64,000 nt of DNA from contig CM060733.1 of the NCBI GenBank assembly GCA_030704615.1, positions 6,820,001-6,884,000 on the forward strand, written 5' to 3'. The position numbers and the translations under genes are program-made. The notes under the pieces were generated by a model. The model was not told the DNA's origin and did not search any database. It was given only the letters and a program-made list of their open reading frames with translations. This stretch comes from Takakia lepidozioides. Its lineage: Eukaryota; Streptophyta; Takakiopsida; Takakiales; Takakiaceae. How positions within the stretch are numbered: position 1 is the stretch's first letter; every line of letters starts with the position of its first letter. Below are positions 12,621-25,414 of the stretch, piece after piece.

Positions 12621-13208
12621 GAGTATTATAGCTGTACTTATCTCTATTTGGTGTGGGAACATATTCTTGAGCACTCCCGACAAATCCATAGTCGCATGGA
12701 TGCATGCTAGCCTGGCTTCGCACTGTCATTTATCATTTTGTATGTATCACATTTATCCATTCTCATATGTTTTTCTTTATTCTTCTTTGATACTGGCCTA
12801 GCTCGACAGTGAGGGGAGGATAAAGTTACATGAAGGCCATGCCATGATATAAGTTAATACATAGAATTACTCTAAACTGTCAATTTTTAACTTTAAGGTC
12901 AAAGCTATGTACATTTAGAATGCGCCCTTGCCGTTGAGAACATAGTGTACCGCTTTACTAACTACATACATATTGACATTTATGACCATGTAACTAAAAG
13001 ACAAATCAAGAGCCAATATTCCAGAAAAATCTAATTTGTTATTTATTTACCAATTCCCAGTGACAAAAAATACTTAAAATTAAATATCTCCCAAATTAGA
13101 CGTCCAAAAATGATGAAACCACCTCGATGCACCCTACTCAACGAGGGCTTTCCAGCGGTATTAAGAACCCAGGCGGAGGCCTTGTGGTTTGGGATATCTC
13201 AATGTGAC

Positions 13209-13247
13209 AACAAAACAAAACAAAACAAAACAAAACAAACAAACAAT
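13209..13247 (+). repeat. (AAAAC)n microsatellite
   Basis: Consecutive CAAAA units, ending in CAAAC variants. Confidence 0.95.
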
Positions 13248-13254
13248 CTTGCTT

Positions 13255-13620
13255 AATATATTAAAGATAGTTGTAGACCAAGTGAATGTGTAGTCAAGGC
13301 TACCTACTTCTACATTAAGGTTCAAGCTACTTTTAGTGTTAAGATAGTTATATATCCAAAAGAATGCTCAAGTTCTAATGTTAGGGTCCAAGTTTTTTTT
13401 TCAATCCAAGCTACTTTTAGCAAATTTAGGGTAATTGTAGATGAAAGTGCATGTGTAGTATTGGCGGTAAGGTCCAAGCTATTTTTAGCATTGAGATAGT
13501 TGTAGATCCAAGTAAAAATGTAGTCCTAACACTAGGGTAGAGGAAAGTAAAGTAAAGTAAAGTTTATTTAACAACCAGGTAAGGTCCAAGTTACTTTTAG
13601 CTGGTAGTTGTAAACCCAAA
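13255..13620 (+). repeat. Degenerate 65-70 bp tandem repeat
   Basis: About five diverged units share GGTCCAAGCTACTTTTAGC, then (A/G)ATAGTTGTAGA(T/C)CCAAG, then an ATGTGTAGTC-like phrase. A short AAAGTAAAGTAAAG tract interrupts the array near 13545. No coding potential. Confidence 0.6.
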
Positions 13621-13639
13621 TACATGCGTGGTCCTTCTT

Positions 13640-13770
13640 GCCTTAAGGCATAGCCAAATAAAACCCCCTTTCTCAGCCATAGGGGGGCATACCACTAGCA
13701 GGCACCACAAGGGATTGAACTGAAGACCCATAGGCCAAAGCAGAGGGTCCAGCCATATATGTTTTTTGCT
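13640..13770 (-). repeat. SINE-like fragment
   Basis: Read on the minus strand, the segment has a good Pol III box B, AGTTCAATCC. Its far end carries AAGGGGGTTTTATT, similar to the body of the SINE at 29157. Box A is not clear, so it is a partial or diverged copy. Confidence 0.4.
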
Positions 13771-15699
13771 TACTAACAAACAGAAAACAGAAAGTGATAA
13801 TTAATGCAAAAAGTTGAAAAAGGAGAGAGTGAGGAGACGCCAGGCCGGGCTGGGTAAATGAGAGCCACTTCACCTTAACCCGTTGCATAGATTGTGCAAT
13901 GGCGAGGATGGAGGTGAAGGAGCAGTATCTAAAAACAAGGAGTAGGGACCTTCAAGCCCTTCAAGCTGGAAAAATATGTCTAATAAGATTGGGAATTTAA
14001 GAAATTCCATGTAATGTAACTTTAGTGAATTGTGAAATTGTTCTGTATGTATGTATTGTCTTAAATTTCAAATCACTTACGTGTGTTATATTGTAAAAAT
14101 CAGGTTGTTAAAATACCCCCCTGCATAGATTATCCTATTAAATTTTCATCCCCTCTGTAATTTATGACGTGATAAAAAATGTTAATTTTAAGTCTTACAA
14201 TTGAGTATTCTAATGGAATAAATTTCAAACCGGACATGCGACTGTAATAAACATAGGTACCCCTAAGTTGCGATTCATTGAAAAACTAACCCCCTTGGGC
14301 CTTTAGTATTTATATTTATGTCACTAAATGGTTTTGAAAGTCCCTTTTCAGTACAAACTTTTGATTGCAGTTCGTTTGCAGCTCGTTTTGCAGGTGGCGT
14401 GTTACATGTCTTACATGTCTGAGAGTACCCCCAGGTTAGAAGAGCTAACAATCTCTTGCAAGCTAGAGGAGTTGCTAGGGCATCATGGTGCTTGTAGTTG
14501 GTGTGGGCGACAGCCCGCAACACTTACATCTCAACAATACAATTGCTACTGGATGAACGCTATAGCCCTTGTTGTGCAAAACAATAGTTTGAGAGTAGAA
14601 CATTGTCAGATACACTGCTAATTTCTTGCCCAATAGCTCTGAAGGCTGAAGCCGAGGTGATTTGTTCCATGGCTACCAAGTGCTGTTCCTGCAAACAATT
14701 TTAACATTGAGAGACCGTAATTGTTCGGCATTACTCGGATTCAGCTTTTCGCCACTGCATGCTGTACGTATGAGTGGCACTGCGTGGCTGATGCTCCCTG
14801 CTCGCTTCTTGACATCCATTCTGCTGGGGAAGCCCAGTCTCACTGCCTTGTGGAACAGAGCTTGAGCTATAATCTATGAATGAGGTCCAGTGGCTCTCGC
14901 ATGCTTGATGACTTCCCTTGGTGTGATTGCACTTGTTGTGATCCAGTGTCGTGGGCGATACTCATCGTTGCCGTGGATGTGAAATGTTATCGGGGTATGA
15001 AGGGATGGACGTTGCAACAGTGGTTCGGAATATAATACAATTCCACTATATATAGTTGATGGTATACCCTCGGTATACCAAATAAGTAATTAAACGTAAG
15101 AGAGAAGAGTGAAGAAGGTTGGCAGTCTCCACCTGGATGTTTTCAGCAAATTAGCTAGCATGCGGGGCAAACACTGAAACCAGTTATCACACTGTAGTAG
15201 CTGTCAACTAGTTCTATACACTTAAGGAATGTCACACGAGCCAAGTTCGTTTCTCCACCATAGTTCACACCTCTTGATTGTGCCATTTTAAAATTTGAAA
15301 TATCTGTAAGCCATTGCACATAAATTATGCAGACCCAGTCATGACCCGCTTCCAGTTCAGTCCGGCATGCCAGGATCAAGTGAAAATGTCCAATTGGTTC
15401 ATCTCTAGGGATTGGATCAGAGTGAAGAGGTAGCATTTAGTCTCGAACCCCGATTGCCACTTCCTGACTGTTAGACCAGCACCAGGTGGTCCCGCGAACT
15501 TCCACTCTAGCGGTCACCAACGTCAATGGCTATTGAAGTAATGATAAACAGCCACGGGACTCAAAATAGAACATATCTTCGGATGATATATGCCATCGGC
15601 TGATTAAGCTCTGAAATCTATTTTAAGATGAGATCTTCGTGACTCCTCTGTAGTTGACATTACTACAATTTAGCGAATACATATTGTAGTCGGAATCTG
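13771..15699. other. Unassigned spacer
   Basis: Frames at 14328-14621 and 15155-15436 lack recognisable domains and overlap equally open antisense frames. Near 15449, on the minus strand, GGGGTTCGAGAC fits a box B, consistent with another tRNA-derived remnant. No gene is called. Confidence 0.35.
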
Positions 15700-18310
15700 G
15701 CCTCTTCCGATCAGCGTCTTAGGGCCAGCTCTTGCTGATCAACGATGGTTGGTTTTATCAGACAGATTGCAGACGTGTCTACTTGTTGGTGGGCACGACT
15801 GCGTACTACGAGGAAATACCGTGCGCCAGTCCTCTCTCACAAACAGATCACCAAGAACAGGGTGTCACCATAGACCAGAAGGGTTTGAAGGAGAGATTCA
15901 GGCCACCAAAAAATTCTGCTCAAGTTGCGTCTCTCTCTCTCACAAGAAGGATTATAAAAAAGAAAGAGACATCTTCTATCCACGGGAAGGTCAAAGAGAT
16001 CTCTTATATGGGTCAGACATATTGATAGATAAGAGTGCCAGGAAAATATTCTGCTGTTTCTTTGGGCCATGCACAATATACCATCTGCTAATATCAGGTA
16101 ACTCGAGAGTATATCCTTGTCCAGTGTTTATTTACCACATGTGTCTATACTCAAGTCATGTCATAGTCGTGATAACATGGCGAAACATGTGGAGCTCTCG
16201 ACAGTTCCAAGTTAATTAGATCGTGACGCCAACCCTTATGCCCCAGTGCGAAGCTATGGAGCCGCCGGTGCAGGAGGAGGGTAATGAACACCTGGGGCTT
16301 TAGGTGCTGGAGGATGACCAGTTGGGACTCGCAGTCGAATTCCTCCATATGTCCATAGGATCCGGGGTCGTGGGCGGTGCTCATTACCCTGTGAAGAGAC
16401 AAGTTTGTATATCAAGTAAACATGAGTTGTTACCGAATCAGTTCAGGTTCGGTATGAATCCACGTAAGTGCAATATTAGAGACCCTCTGAAGTCATTCCT
16501 TTCAGCTCTTACTTGTATCTTTCCAACTCTAAAATATCTTCGGTGGAGTTATCCATTATCTACCATTGCAGTAAGTTTCCATCTCCTTCAATCACGATGA
16601 AAAATACTATACCTTTTAGTAGATGCTGCCAACACATAACTTAGTTTTCAACAAATTAGCGAGGCAAGACTGAATCAAGTTGTAGCTACTCCTGAGTTCA
16701 AGCACCTTGTGTTAGTTGTTAGCTCTGTAATTCTCTCATTTAGGAATGTGCGGACGAGCCAAGTTCGTTTCTCCACGACGATTGACGACTGTCGAATTTA
16801 CTGTTTCAAGATGGATCCATCTAGAAACCAATGCATTGTACATGATTAATGCAGACCAGTCATGACCTACTCCCAGGTCACTCTAGACTTGTCACAACTA
16901 ATGGATCATAGGTCTAGGGACTGGTCAGAGGGAAGAGATAGCATTTACCAGAGAAGTCTCCAACCCTATCGGCCATTTATTGACTTCAGAACCAGGTGGC
17001 GCGCAGCCCTTTTCTACTGAATCTGCAAATCCTCCCAGAAATTGTGGGAACATAGGTTTTAGAGATTATGTCAACATACTTACAAACGACAGAGAGTATA
17101 ATTGACAAGAACTCCCCTATCAAGCATATTAAACTATCAAGTATAATAAACCATGGTGCTCGAGGTCGACTAGTTAAACTGTTGTTGTTTCGGTATAAAG
17201 TTTAGCGCTCACCAAGGCATCCTGGACAAATTCAAGTTTATTGATCAACCAACATCTAAAGCATCCATTGATCATCCACAATTCCGTAGTCTCATTGTGT
17301 GAAAAACACGATCCAGCAATATATCTTTATCTTGGATTATGCACCTAGACAGTGGATCATGTCAAGCTGGGCCACGACGTGGAGACGACGTGGTAGAGAC
17401 TTAGCTGCAGTGGCAGCGACCACCAAGGCCGGCGAATTGAAGCTTATTATGAGCAACCACGAGAGTAAAACTGCAGCATGGATAACGACTGCCATCGGCT
17501 GATTGCAGAGGACTGAATTTCTGATGTGCTGAACTTTGATCTCCGTGGTTGCTCAACGGTTAAGACTACTCTAGACAAGAACAAATTGAAATTAGCCTGA
17601 ATATGCAGGCTCTTCAGTGTGCTGGCGACAGCTCTAGCAGTTGTTGGTCAACAATGGTCGGTTTATCACAGATGATTTCAGAAATGTCTACGTGATGGGT
17701 GTGCACGACTGTTTATCATAAATGAACACTGTCCACCAGCCTGATCTCTCTCTCTCTCTTTCTCTCTCACACACACATACAGGAAGATTGACTCCTGAGG
17801 AACCCCACGAGAGTTAGAACCCGTAAATAAGTGCTCGAGCGTAAAAGATTTGAGTGAGAGAATATATAGGCATTGAAAACAAATTTCCTTGCCTCATCTC
17901 TCTCTGACGCACACAACAAGAGCTTGCCGTGGAAGTTATAAAATTTCTTTCTTTCTTTCTCTCTCACGCACACAGACAAAAAAATTAGACCTCGAGGTGC
18001 TGTGGTTCTTGACCTAGAAATACTGGTTGAAGAAGCGTACATGAGACAGAAGAGGAAAAGGGTGCACCACATCACTCTTGCAGCACTACCACAGAGGCCG
18101 CCCTCATCCAATTTGTATGCAGCTCTAACAACCTTGTACCTGCAGGAATCATCCAGGTCATTGCCTCCCTGCATGCTCGTTGGCCCCATCGACCCGAAAG
18201 CGCGGTCGCCATAAGTCAGCGTCGAGAGCGCGTTACTTCCTAGGCTTTCATTCACTTTCCTCTTGTCAACAGACTGGAATCCATGTCGCTATTTTTAGTC
18301 GCCACAAAGT
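15700..18310 (+). repeat. 2.3-kb low-copy unit, copy 2, with extended left edge
   Basis: From about 15940 this block is colinear with 10390-12620. Its left extension (15700-15940) matches the repeat segment at 9040-9165. The minus-strand frame at 17767-18255 (162 codons) and the plus-strand frame at 18002-18214 lie inside but are not preserved in copy 1, which has stops there. CT- and CA-rich microsatellites occur at 17745-17782 and 17945-17980. Confidence 0.65.
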
Positions 18311-18699
18311 GTTGCACCTGGGGAACTAGTGATACACTACAATGGAACTTTACGGTCACATGGGTCTCTGCCAGTCCACCCGAGCTCGAGCGTCGTAGAT
18401 CCGTTGAATCACTCAACTTCCAGACCTTGTAACCTGTTTCAATAAGAAGACTTTTGTGGCTGATGACGATCACTGACATGAGGGGGATTGATCACGAACT
18501 TTTTGCATCACATCTCCACTGCGCTGTAGCTTCCCAGCAATTCTATGCGGATCTCACAATACTTGCTTTGCAAGCAACGACACGCACAATGCACTCAGAC
18601 GTATGCTAGCCTTCCTTGGTATAGGAATTTTCAGGGTATCACAGTCATACATCGTAACTTTAGTTTTGATGCACACACACCTTATATACTCTTTTTTGT

Positions 18700-18800
18700 G
18701 TGGCTTTTTCCAAGGAAACACCAGCCCCAGCAACTGGGCTTTGAGGGGGAAAATAAACCCCCTCTCTAGGCCATGAAAACAAACCAGACATGGACAGACA
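18700..18800 (-). mobile_element. SINE 3'-body fragment
   Basis: On the minus strand this matches the body of the SINE at 29157-29403: a GGGGGTTTATTTTCCCCC-like segment followed by an AAAGCCC and CTGG(T/G)GTTTCCTT stretch. No tRNA head is visible. Confidence 0.45.
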
Positions 18801-18905
18801 TTTGACAGGGGCTTGAAGTTTGAAGTTTTGAACCCCCCTACCCACATGCCAATGCACAAGATATTTTACCAATGGCTGTTCAAGCACTCATTTCCCTTTC
18901 ATGTA

Positions 18906-18925
18906 TATATATATATATATATATC
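18906..18925 (+). repeat. (TA)n microsatellite
   Basis: About ten TA dinucleotides immediately before the T-rich tail of the neighbouring SINE fragment. Confidence 0.9.
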
Positions 18926-19025
18926 TTTTTTATTTTATTTTAAGGGACACACCTGGGAGCAACAGCTCACAAATCACCTTGATAGTGAGAGGAGAAAATA
19001 ACCTCTTTCATAGTAACCTAGCCGT
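18926..19025 (-). mobile_element. SINE 3' end with A-rich tail
   Basis: Read on the minus strand, a body ending GCTCCCAGGTGTGTCCC runs into TTAAAATAAAATAAAA, the same order as the tail of the SINE at 29157-29403. The 5' tRNA head is missing or diverged. Confidence 0.5.
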
Positions 19026-19084
19026 GAAGGTTTTCTGATATAGTTTCCAAGGAATTTATAGAACTAATGTCAACAGCAACAGTA

Positions 19085-19200
19085 GCAACTTTTTTTTCTC
19101 TGTTTAGAAAAAAAAAAAACCGGGAAGGACTGCTCACACTCAGGCTTTTTAAGGAGGCGGAAAATTTAACCCCCTTTCATTGAAGTCATTGGGCACACGA
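19085..19200 (-). mobile_element. SINE 3' body fragment
   Basis: On the minus strand AAAGGGGGTTAAATTTTCC and a following CTCC...AAAGCCTGA run match the SINE body, ending in an A/T-rich tail at about 19085-19120. Confidence 0.5.
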
Positions 19201-20639
19201 GGAAAGGTCACCCCAGACTGACCAGTAGTCCGTTTCGGGCTTTTGGGTTTAGAAAAATCTGAATAACTTTTTGCATTCTCCATGGAATATATATATAGTG
19301 TTCTTGGGCACCTGGCACACCAAGATTCATTGCCCGATTGCCTCGGATCTGCCAAGTTGCAAAGAGGTCTCATCAGGCAAGAGGGGGGGTCACGATTTGA
19401 TAAAGGTAATTCTAGTTGTTTCATTCTTCACAAGTGTGTGAGAGAGGGAGAGAAACATGGGATTTTTCCAGGTTTGACCAAGTGGCAACATCACATGCAT
19501 TGCCAAATTGGATACTTTTTGGCTTGTTGGATGAGGGATCTCAAGGGGATGAAACCTTGCTAATTTCGCTTCAATCCCATTTGATCCCTTCACTCAAATC
19601 TTTAAAAAATTACCAACTACTTTGGGTTACCTTTGCCTAGTGTTTCACGGCTTGGATCATATTTTTTTGGTTTTGGATGTTGTAAAATATGAAATTTGAG
19701 CTTCGACCAATATATTTGAGTGACAGGTTGATTTTTCTTGCTTCTACCTCCCACATATAAATGTGATAAAGTATCGTGGCCAACTACTGTGAAATTTTTA
19801 AATATTTGTTTTTATTAGGGTCCTTTGTATGTGTTTAAGGGGGGGTCAAAATGACCTCCATAGCTTGGCAACTCAAGATGAGCCGATTGCAAAAATTGAC
19901 TTATTTGATAATGAGATGTTTCACTCAATCCCTCCGGCGAGGGTGTGGAATAACCACAATAGTAAGCCCGATCAAAAAAACATTTCTAGATCCAAGTGTA
20001 GAATTTACAAAAGTTGCCACTCTAGTGAGCCTAACTGTGGGCCAATTATGTCTCGCCACCGACAATCAGCTCTGTATGGCCCCTCCTACATGCTCCAGTT
20101 TTATGACCGCCTGCGTTTTGTTGAAAATCTACAGGTCCCAGAATTTGCTAGAAAATACTAGCTTCAATGTGACAAGGTCGGCCACGTTGTCATAAGTTTA
20201 AATGCAGTTGGAACCATTAAAAAATATCAAAATCTGCAAGAAGTACAAAGAAAATTCTACTTCCTTAAAACCGGAAAAGGTCTACTGGGCCCTTAACCCT
20301 TAAACGCCCAGCGCCATAGTTTGACTTTTTCAGAAAACATGACCCCTTAAGTGAATAAAAGGTGTAACTCTCAAAAAATTAACTTTTTAAAGAACTTGAC
20401 CGCACATTAGGTGCGTACCTTCCTCCTACATCCACCTGCCGAATTCGAGGCCAATCAGCCCCAGATCCACAAAATACCACAGTTGAATGTGGCCCCATTA
20501 TTGGGGCCTTTTGAGAAACATATCCACATGGAGCCTTGAATTAACCAAATTGTAGTACAGGGTATAACTAGCTGCACTAACATATACTCATACCTACCTC
20601 CATTGGCCATGAACTCACCGCAATACTGCTATCGGGACC
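19201..20639. other. Unassigned spacer
   Basis: Two overlapping plus-strand frames (19829-20161 and 19851-20195, 110 and 114 codons) and a minus frame at 19149-19424 show no recognisable domain. No gene is called. Confidence 0.35.
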
Positions 20640-20830
20640 ATGTTATTCCTCCATATACCCAGACTGGTATGGTATGTGTGCGGGGAATCCTAAAGCCATA
20701 CTCCCCCAGTACGTGTATCGCATGGGTACACTGGTTCTTTCATACCCGACTGGTATGTTCTTCAATATATATATTCATACCTGTATTCCATACCTAGGTT
20801 AAACCAAGTATACCAGTCCAACACTGATAG
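20640..20830. mobile_element. hAT-type MITE fragment
   Basis: The right end ATACCAGTCCAACACTG is the same terminal sequence as the hAT MITEs at 3803 and 29630. Several CTGGTATG subterminal motifs lie to its left. A matching left end and an 8-bp target duplication were not found, so the copy is truncated or too diverged. Confidence 0.55.
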
Positions 20831-21039
20831 AGACCAAGGCTGGAATTATTTGTCTTTAGATTAATGCTATAAAAATCTCGGATGCACGAGCAGCCATAAA
20901 AATGCTTGCCCATTTTCTACATTTCACATCAACGTACAAACCAAGGCGAACAGCATGCTTGTTGTAATATGCTTTTATGTTTTATCTCAATTATAAAGAC
21001 TTGGCTCTTGTAAGAGTTTGGTGGTTGTGTAGATGTAAT

Positions 21040-21550
21040 TCAAATTGCTCAAATCTACCTAACATTTGACTTAACTCTATAAGACTCCCTAAACAGCCTC
21101 ATCAAAAAAGGTATATTGGTACAATGTATACTATTTATGCGTATTTATTTTTCCAGGTACCTTTTTATAAAAATATTGGACCGGCTATAGTTAGAGCCGG
21201 TCATCCAAGTGTGTAGTCAACACATCATAAATATGCAAAATTCAAAATACACGTACATGCCAAAAATTCATTATGATGCACATACTTTATATTAGATGTC
21301 AATAGCGTTTCATCTTGCATCATCCATGTCCAATGGTGGTTGATAATGATACATGTTTGTTTTCATTCAACTTAAAAGCCATCATCATTAAACATTAATC
21401 ATCATGTTTAATGTCTAAAACTTGCTTAATGTGTCAAACAAAGCCCAAGCCTATAATGACCTCATACTAACTCTCACTATACTACACTAACACACAGACT
21501 AATATGAGAGTCTCTCATGTTAGTTCTGGAATGTTATGAGTATGACTCTT
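21040..21550 (-). repeat. Dispersed repeat, partner of 3130-3235 and 5725-6140
   Basis: Its reverse complement matches 5725-6140 almost end to end, and the adjoining bases to about 21550 match 3130-3235. Here the two parts are contiguous. Confidence 0.7.
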
Positions 21551-22814
21551 ATGCGCTTTTATCACTTTTGACGTTAGCATATTGAAAACACAATCCATTC
21601 TCGTGGTGATGTAGGATCATACAGGTGGGCTCTGTCCTTCAACTTAAACTGCACCCAACACCCACCACAAAATGCACATGAATCACCCCATAAAGACATA
21701 CATGACGAAATGACATTGAAAACAAGAGAATGAGGTACGTCAACTACAATTAAGAACTGAAAGTGTAGAGTACTTTTGGTATCATAATAATATCTGTGGC
21801 AGTGGCAGGGGGTTGTGGTTTGGGGGTTGGCTTTGAGGGCGCCACAATTGGTGCATTGCATGTGGAAGTATCCACAACAACCTTTGCAGCCTGCAAATGT
21901 CACGCCCAACACCTCTTAGCACTCACATTCAGCAAACAATGATCACGGTGACATAAGTGATAGCATCTAAGTGCATGGGGGCTCACCTCTAGTACGGAAA
22001 TTGTTGCAGGAGCAGGTGTCTCCTAGCTCAAGGCCCACCTGATCCTTACCCCACTAGAAGTTGATGTTAACTATGTCAGCAATTGCATCATTCATTTTCA
22101 TGGCATGACTGGCTCTGGTCACACGCTCGGGGTTTCGGGTGCACTTCTGGACAGCTATTTTCACGACTACTGGGGCAAGCTCCACTGCTTTGCTCCCCTT
22201 TTTACATGCCAGAAACAACATGAAACGACACATGAGTACTTACCAAGGGTGTTCACAAAGTGAGCATGGTAGCGAGGATGTCACGCACACCAATGCGGAG
22301 ATCATACACAGATGTAACAGAATCTCGTCAACCAAAAGCACTAAAAAATGGAACTACGTAAGTCTTTGATGACGTACCTCTTTCTGTAGGGAAGTTATCT
22401 TTACAGGAATATGAACATTCTCATTTGTCAATCCCCTACTGTCACCCTTACCAGCATTCTCAGTGGAGCACACGTCATCACCAGCACTCAGTGTTGTCCC
22501 ACCTCCACCTCCACCTCCTTTCTTACGTGGTAAATTTTCAAGATTTTCCTTGCGCCCGTAACGTACAATAATCACCATAGGGTCGTCAATGGCAGACTTG
22601 AGCTTTTCCCCAACTTCAAGAGCTTCTCCCTGCACCCGAGCAAAACACACCACGGTAGTTTATCTCCCACTCAAGAAACACTCAAAGGACGACCCAAGAA
22701 AAACATGGGGTGAACGTGCACAAACCTGCTCTTAATTGCACAATAGTTGTGCCTCCGTAGCATGCGTCATCCACTGGTTCGGTAGAAACAGATGTTGGGG
22801 TGGTGAGTGGGAGA
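21551..22814. other. Unassigned spacer
   Basis: Minus-strand frames of 112 and 99 codons (21574-21912, 22354-22653) have no recognised domain. No splice-consistent gene model could be built. Confidence 0.35.
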
Positions 22815-22835
22815 GGGGGGGGGGGGGGGGGGGGG
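22815..22835 (+). repeat. Poly-G run (21 G)
   Basis: An uninterrupted run of 21 G followed by TGGGG. Its true length is uncertain in any assembly. Confidence 0.9.
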
Positions 22836-24059
22836 TGGGGTTGTTGATATTCCCACCATCATTGCCATCAATGGATCTAGTTTTTTGTTATTGTCTTCAG
22901 AAGCCCCAAATGTAAATTTTAAAATTGGACCTCATCACCAAGGTATTTTTGAAGATGCTCATGCAATATTTGAAGCTGATAATTTAGAAGATGTCACCGA
23001 CCATGAAAATGTAAGAGCTTGCTATTTGTATATTTATGTATCTTATTGTTTGAATGTTGCATCATTTTTGTAATGTCTGAGTTAATATGTATATTGTTTA
23101 TTGTTTAGTATGCATAGACTCGCGAAAGAAATGCAGCAACCACACCTAAGGATGATTACTTGTCATGTATAGAAGAGCCCAGTGCTCTTGCACTCGTTTC
23201 TCACACAATAGGGCCAAGGCTTTAGACTCAGCTCAAGATTTGGATAGTTGGTGATCAACAGAGGTGCAAAGACTATTATTGCTGGGCAATGAGGAGGAGG
23301 GTCGCTCAACTCTGATGAGAATATCCCAACATTGTATCAGAAAAATTCTCTGTCTTCAAGCCGCCCACAGTATTGGGCATAGATGGGAATGTCTGCAATC
23401 GTTCTTTGGACCGCTCTTCTGACTCCATATCCATGAAGGGCCGATAAATGGACAAGAGAAAGCAAACTGTATGTGTATTTTTCGTACAATGCCTTGGATT
23501 TCTTCGAGTTTATAAACTTTTGATGTATTAGTTTTCCTAAAGGAGGACCGGACGTAGAGTTTATTAAAGACCTGTCAATTTTTTTGTTTGTATCTATCGT
23601 GACCTTATTTAAAAAACAGATTACATCATGGTACTGGAGGGAATATACGGAAAGTACATCAGTTCAGTCAAATTTCTTGTTAGCATATAAATCTTGGTGT
23701 TAAAACCTCTAAAATCGACTTTAGCTAGCACCCCGGCCAAGAAGGATGATTAGGAAATGTAAAAGTTGTCGTTAAGACTGTTTTATCATAAAGATGATTT
23801 TTTTTTTCACTTTTGTCTTGGTAAACTATCATGCAACACTAATTACATATAATTTTTTTGTAACTCGGAAATGATTCGTTTTGCATCTGCGTTGAAGCAC
23901 ATATAATAGCGAAACGAGAGAGAACGAGGATCTGCTCGTTACTGTGCAAGTATTTGGCGTTTCGAAATCAAGCATTTGAAGATCTGACGTTCTTGAGGTT
24001 GGGGTCAGTGGTCCTCTTCACCGTATCTGATCACGTTTGGTGTCAAGGACATAGCCCAG
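22836..24059. other. Unassigned spacer with short coding-like stretch
   Basis: An open stretch at 22840-23010 ends at GAAAATGTAAG, a plausible splice donor, and reads like an acidic protein segment. Nothing downstream continues it in a recognisable way. Confidence 0.3.
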
Positions 24060-24560
24060 AAGAACTTACCAGGAGTAAATACCAGAAGTTACTAAGTTAC
24101 TATATTACCGGAAATTACCATAAATTACTGTGATTTATCATGATCTACCATGATTTACCATTAGTTACCAAGTTATCGGCAGTTTACCAAATTACCGAGA
24201 GTAATTTGGAAAACTGCTTAGGAAGCTTCATTTCGAGGAAACTTTTCCATCAAGATACCTCATAAGGAAACTTCTCCATCAAGAAACCTCCATAGGGAAG
24301 CTTCTTAGGGAACTTCTTAGTAGCCAGTATATATAGGAGGCGAGACTGGACGCTCTTCAGTCTCGCCAACACAAGTTCAAGCTACTCTTGTTCCCAGTCC
24401 CAGTACTCCAGTCTAGTTTCCAGTACTCTAGTCCAGTTTCCAGTATCTGGTACCCCAATCCAATTTCCAGCATTCCAGTATTCGAGTCGAGTTCCAGTAT
24501 CTTGTACTCTTGTCCATTGTTATAAAGATCATATTGATTCATGTTTACCCATCATGTATT
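24060..24560 (+). repeat. Possible solo-LTR or promoter-bearing repeat
   Basis: A run of TTACCA/ATTACC motifs (24065-24200) leads to AAACTTCTCCATCAAG repeats. A TATA-like GTATATATAGGAGG follows at 24328-24341, then GAGACTGGACGCTCTTCAGT with a short hairpin (GAGACTG/CAGTCTC). Beyond it lie CCAGTACTCCAGT repeats. The arrangement resembles the promoter-R-U5 part of an LTR, but no second LTR or coding region is attached. Confidence 0.25.
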
Positions 24561-24840
24561 CGACCTTGACTTCTTGTCTAGTCTTGTACATCTAGTCTGA
24601 TTTCTTGTTTGTGTTCAGTCATGTTCTCATCCTTTATACTTGGTATAAAGCATACTTAGTCTTACTCCATATTTCTTTAAATGATGAACACGATGATTTG
24701 TATTTTCCAATACCGACCTTATTCTACCATATGAACTCTATACTGTGCCACTATTTATATACGATAAATGTTACAATATGATCTGTGTTCATAGATTTTT
24801 CTATTATCGATATGAAGCTAAAAATGTTCTTCTGATAAGG

Positions 24841-25145
24841 TGAGATGATCAATTTTGCTAAGGAAATGTACGTACAATTTGAGCTGTGGTCTGAGAAGAT
24901 ATGACAACACACTGCTAATTAATTGTTCATGCAAACATAATAAAATGATCATTTTTGTAGAGTTTTATATGTATAATTTGAGCTATGGTCTTCTCCAAGA
25001 GAGATGACAATAAACTGCTTAATTGTTCATGAAAACATAATGAGATGATCAAGTTTGCATGTTTCATATGTACAATTTGATCTGTGGTCGTCTTTCACAG
25101 AGATGACAATCAAATGTTTAACTTAATTGTTCAACTAAACAATGG
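24841..25145 (+). repeat. Three-copy tandem repeat, about 100 bp unit
   Basis: Three units share GATGATCAA(T/G)TTTGC, then TATGTACAATTTGA(G/T)CT(G/A)TGGTC, then GAGATGACAAT and TTAATTGTTCA. No coding potential is preserved across units. Confidence 0.75.
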
Positions 25146-25414
25146 CTATGATTTTCCCTCGAAGGCATTGTCTAGCTTTGATCCCAAACTCGTTAGATTG
25201 AATTGCAAGGATTTTGCCAAGTTATAGAGCATATAACTTCACTAAATTCAACCAACTAGTACGTGTCATGACACTCAGACAGTTAAAAGTTGAATTACAG
25301 CTTTAGAAATTACAAAGACTATACAACAAATTATGTGGACAATGTTATATTGTATGTTCTTCTCGAATATGCATATCCAAATTGTTCTGTGTGCAGCCAA
25401 TAGGCTAAGTTGCC

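Noticed and set aside
15749-16219. 156-codon plus-strand frame
   Set aside because: No domain; the colinear copy at 10.4 kb does not keep it open.
17767-18255. 162-codon minus-strand frame
   Set aside because: It lies in a duplicated non-coding unit, includes CT/CA microsatellite translation, and is not preserved in the other copy.
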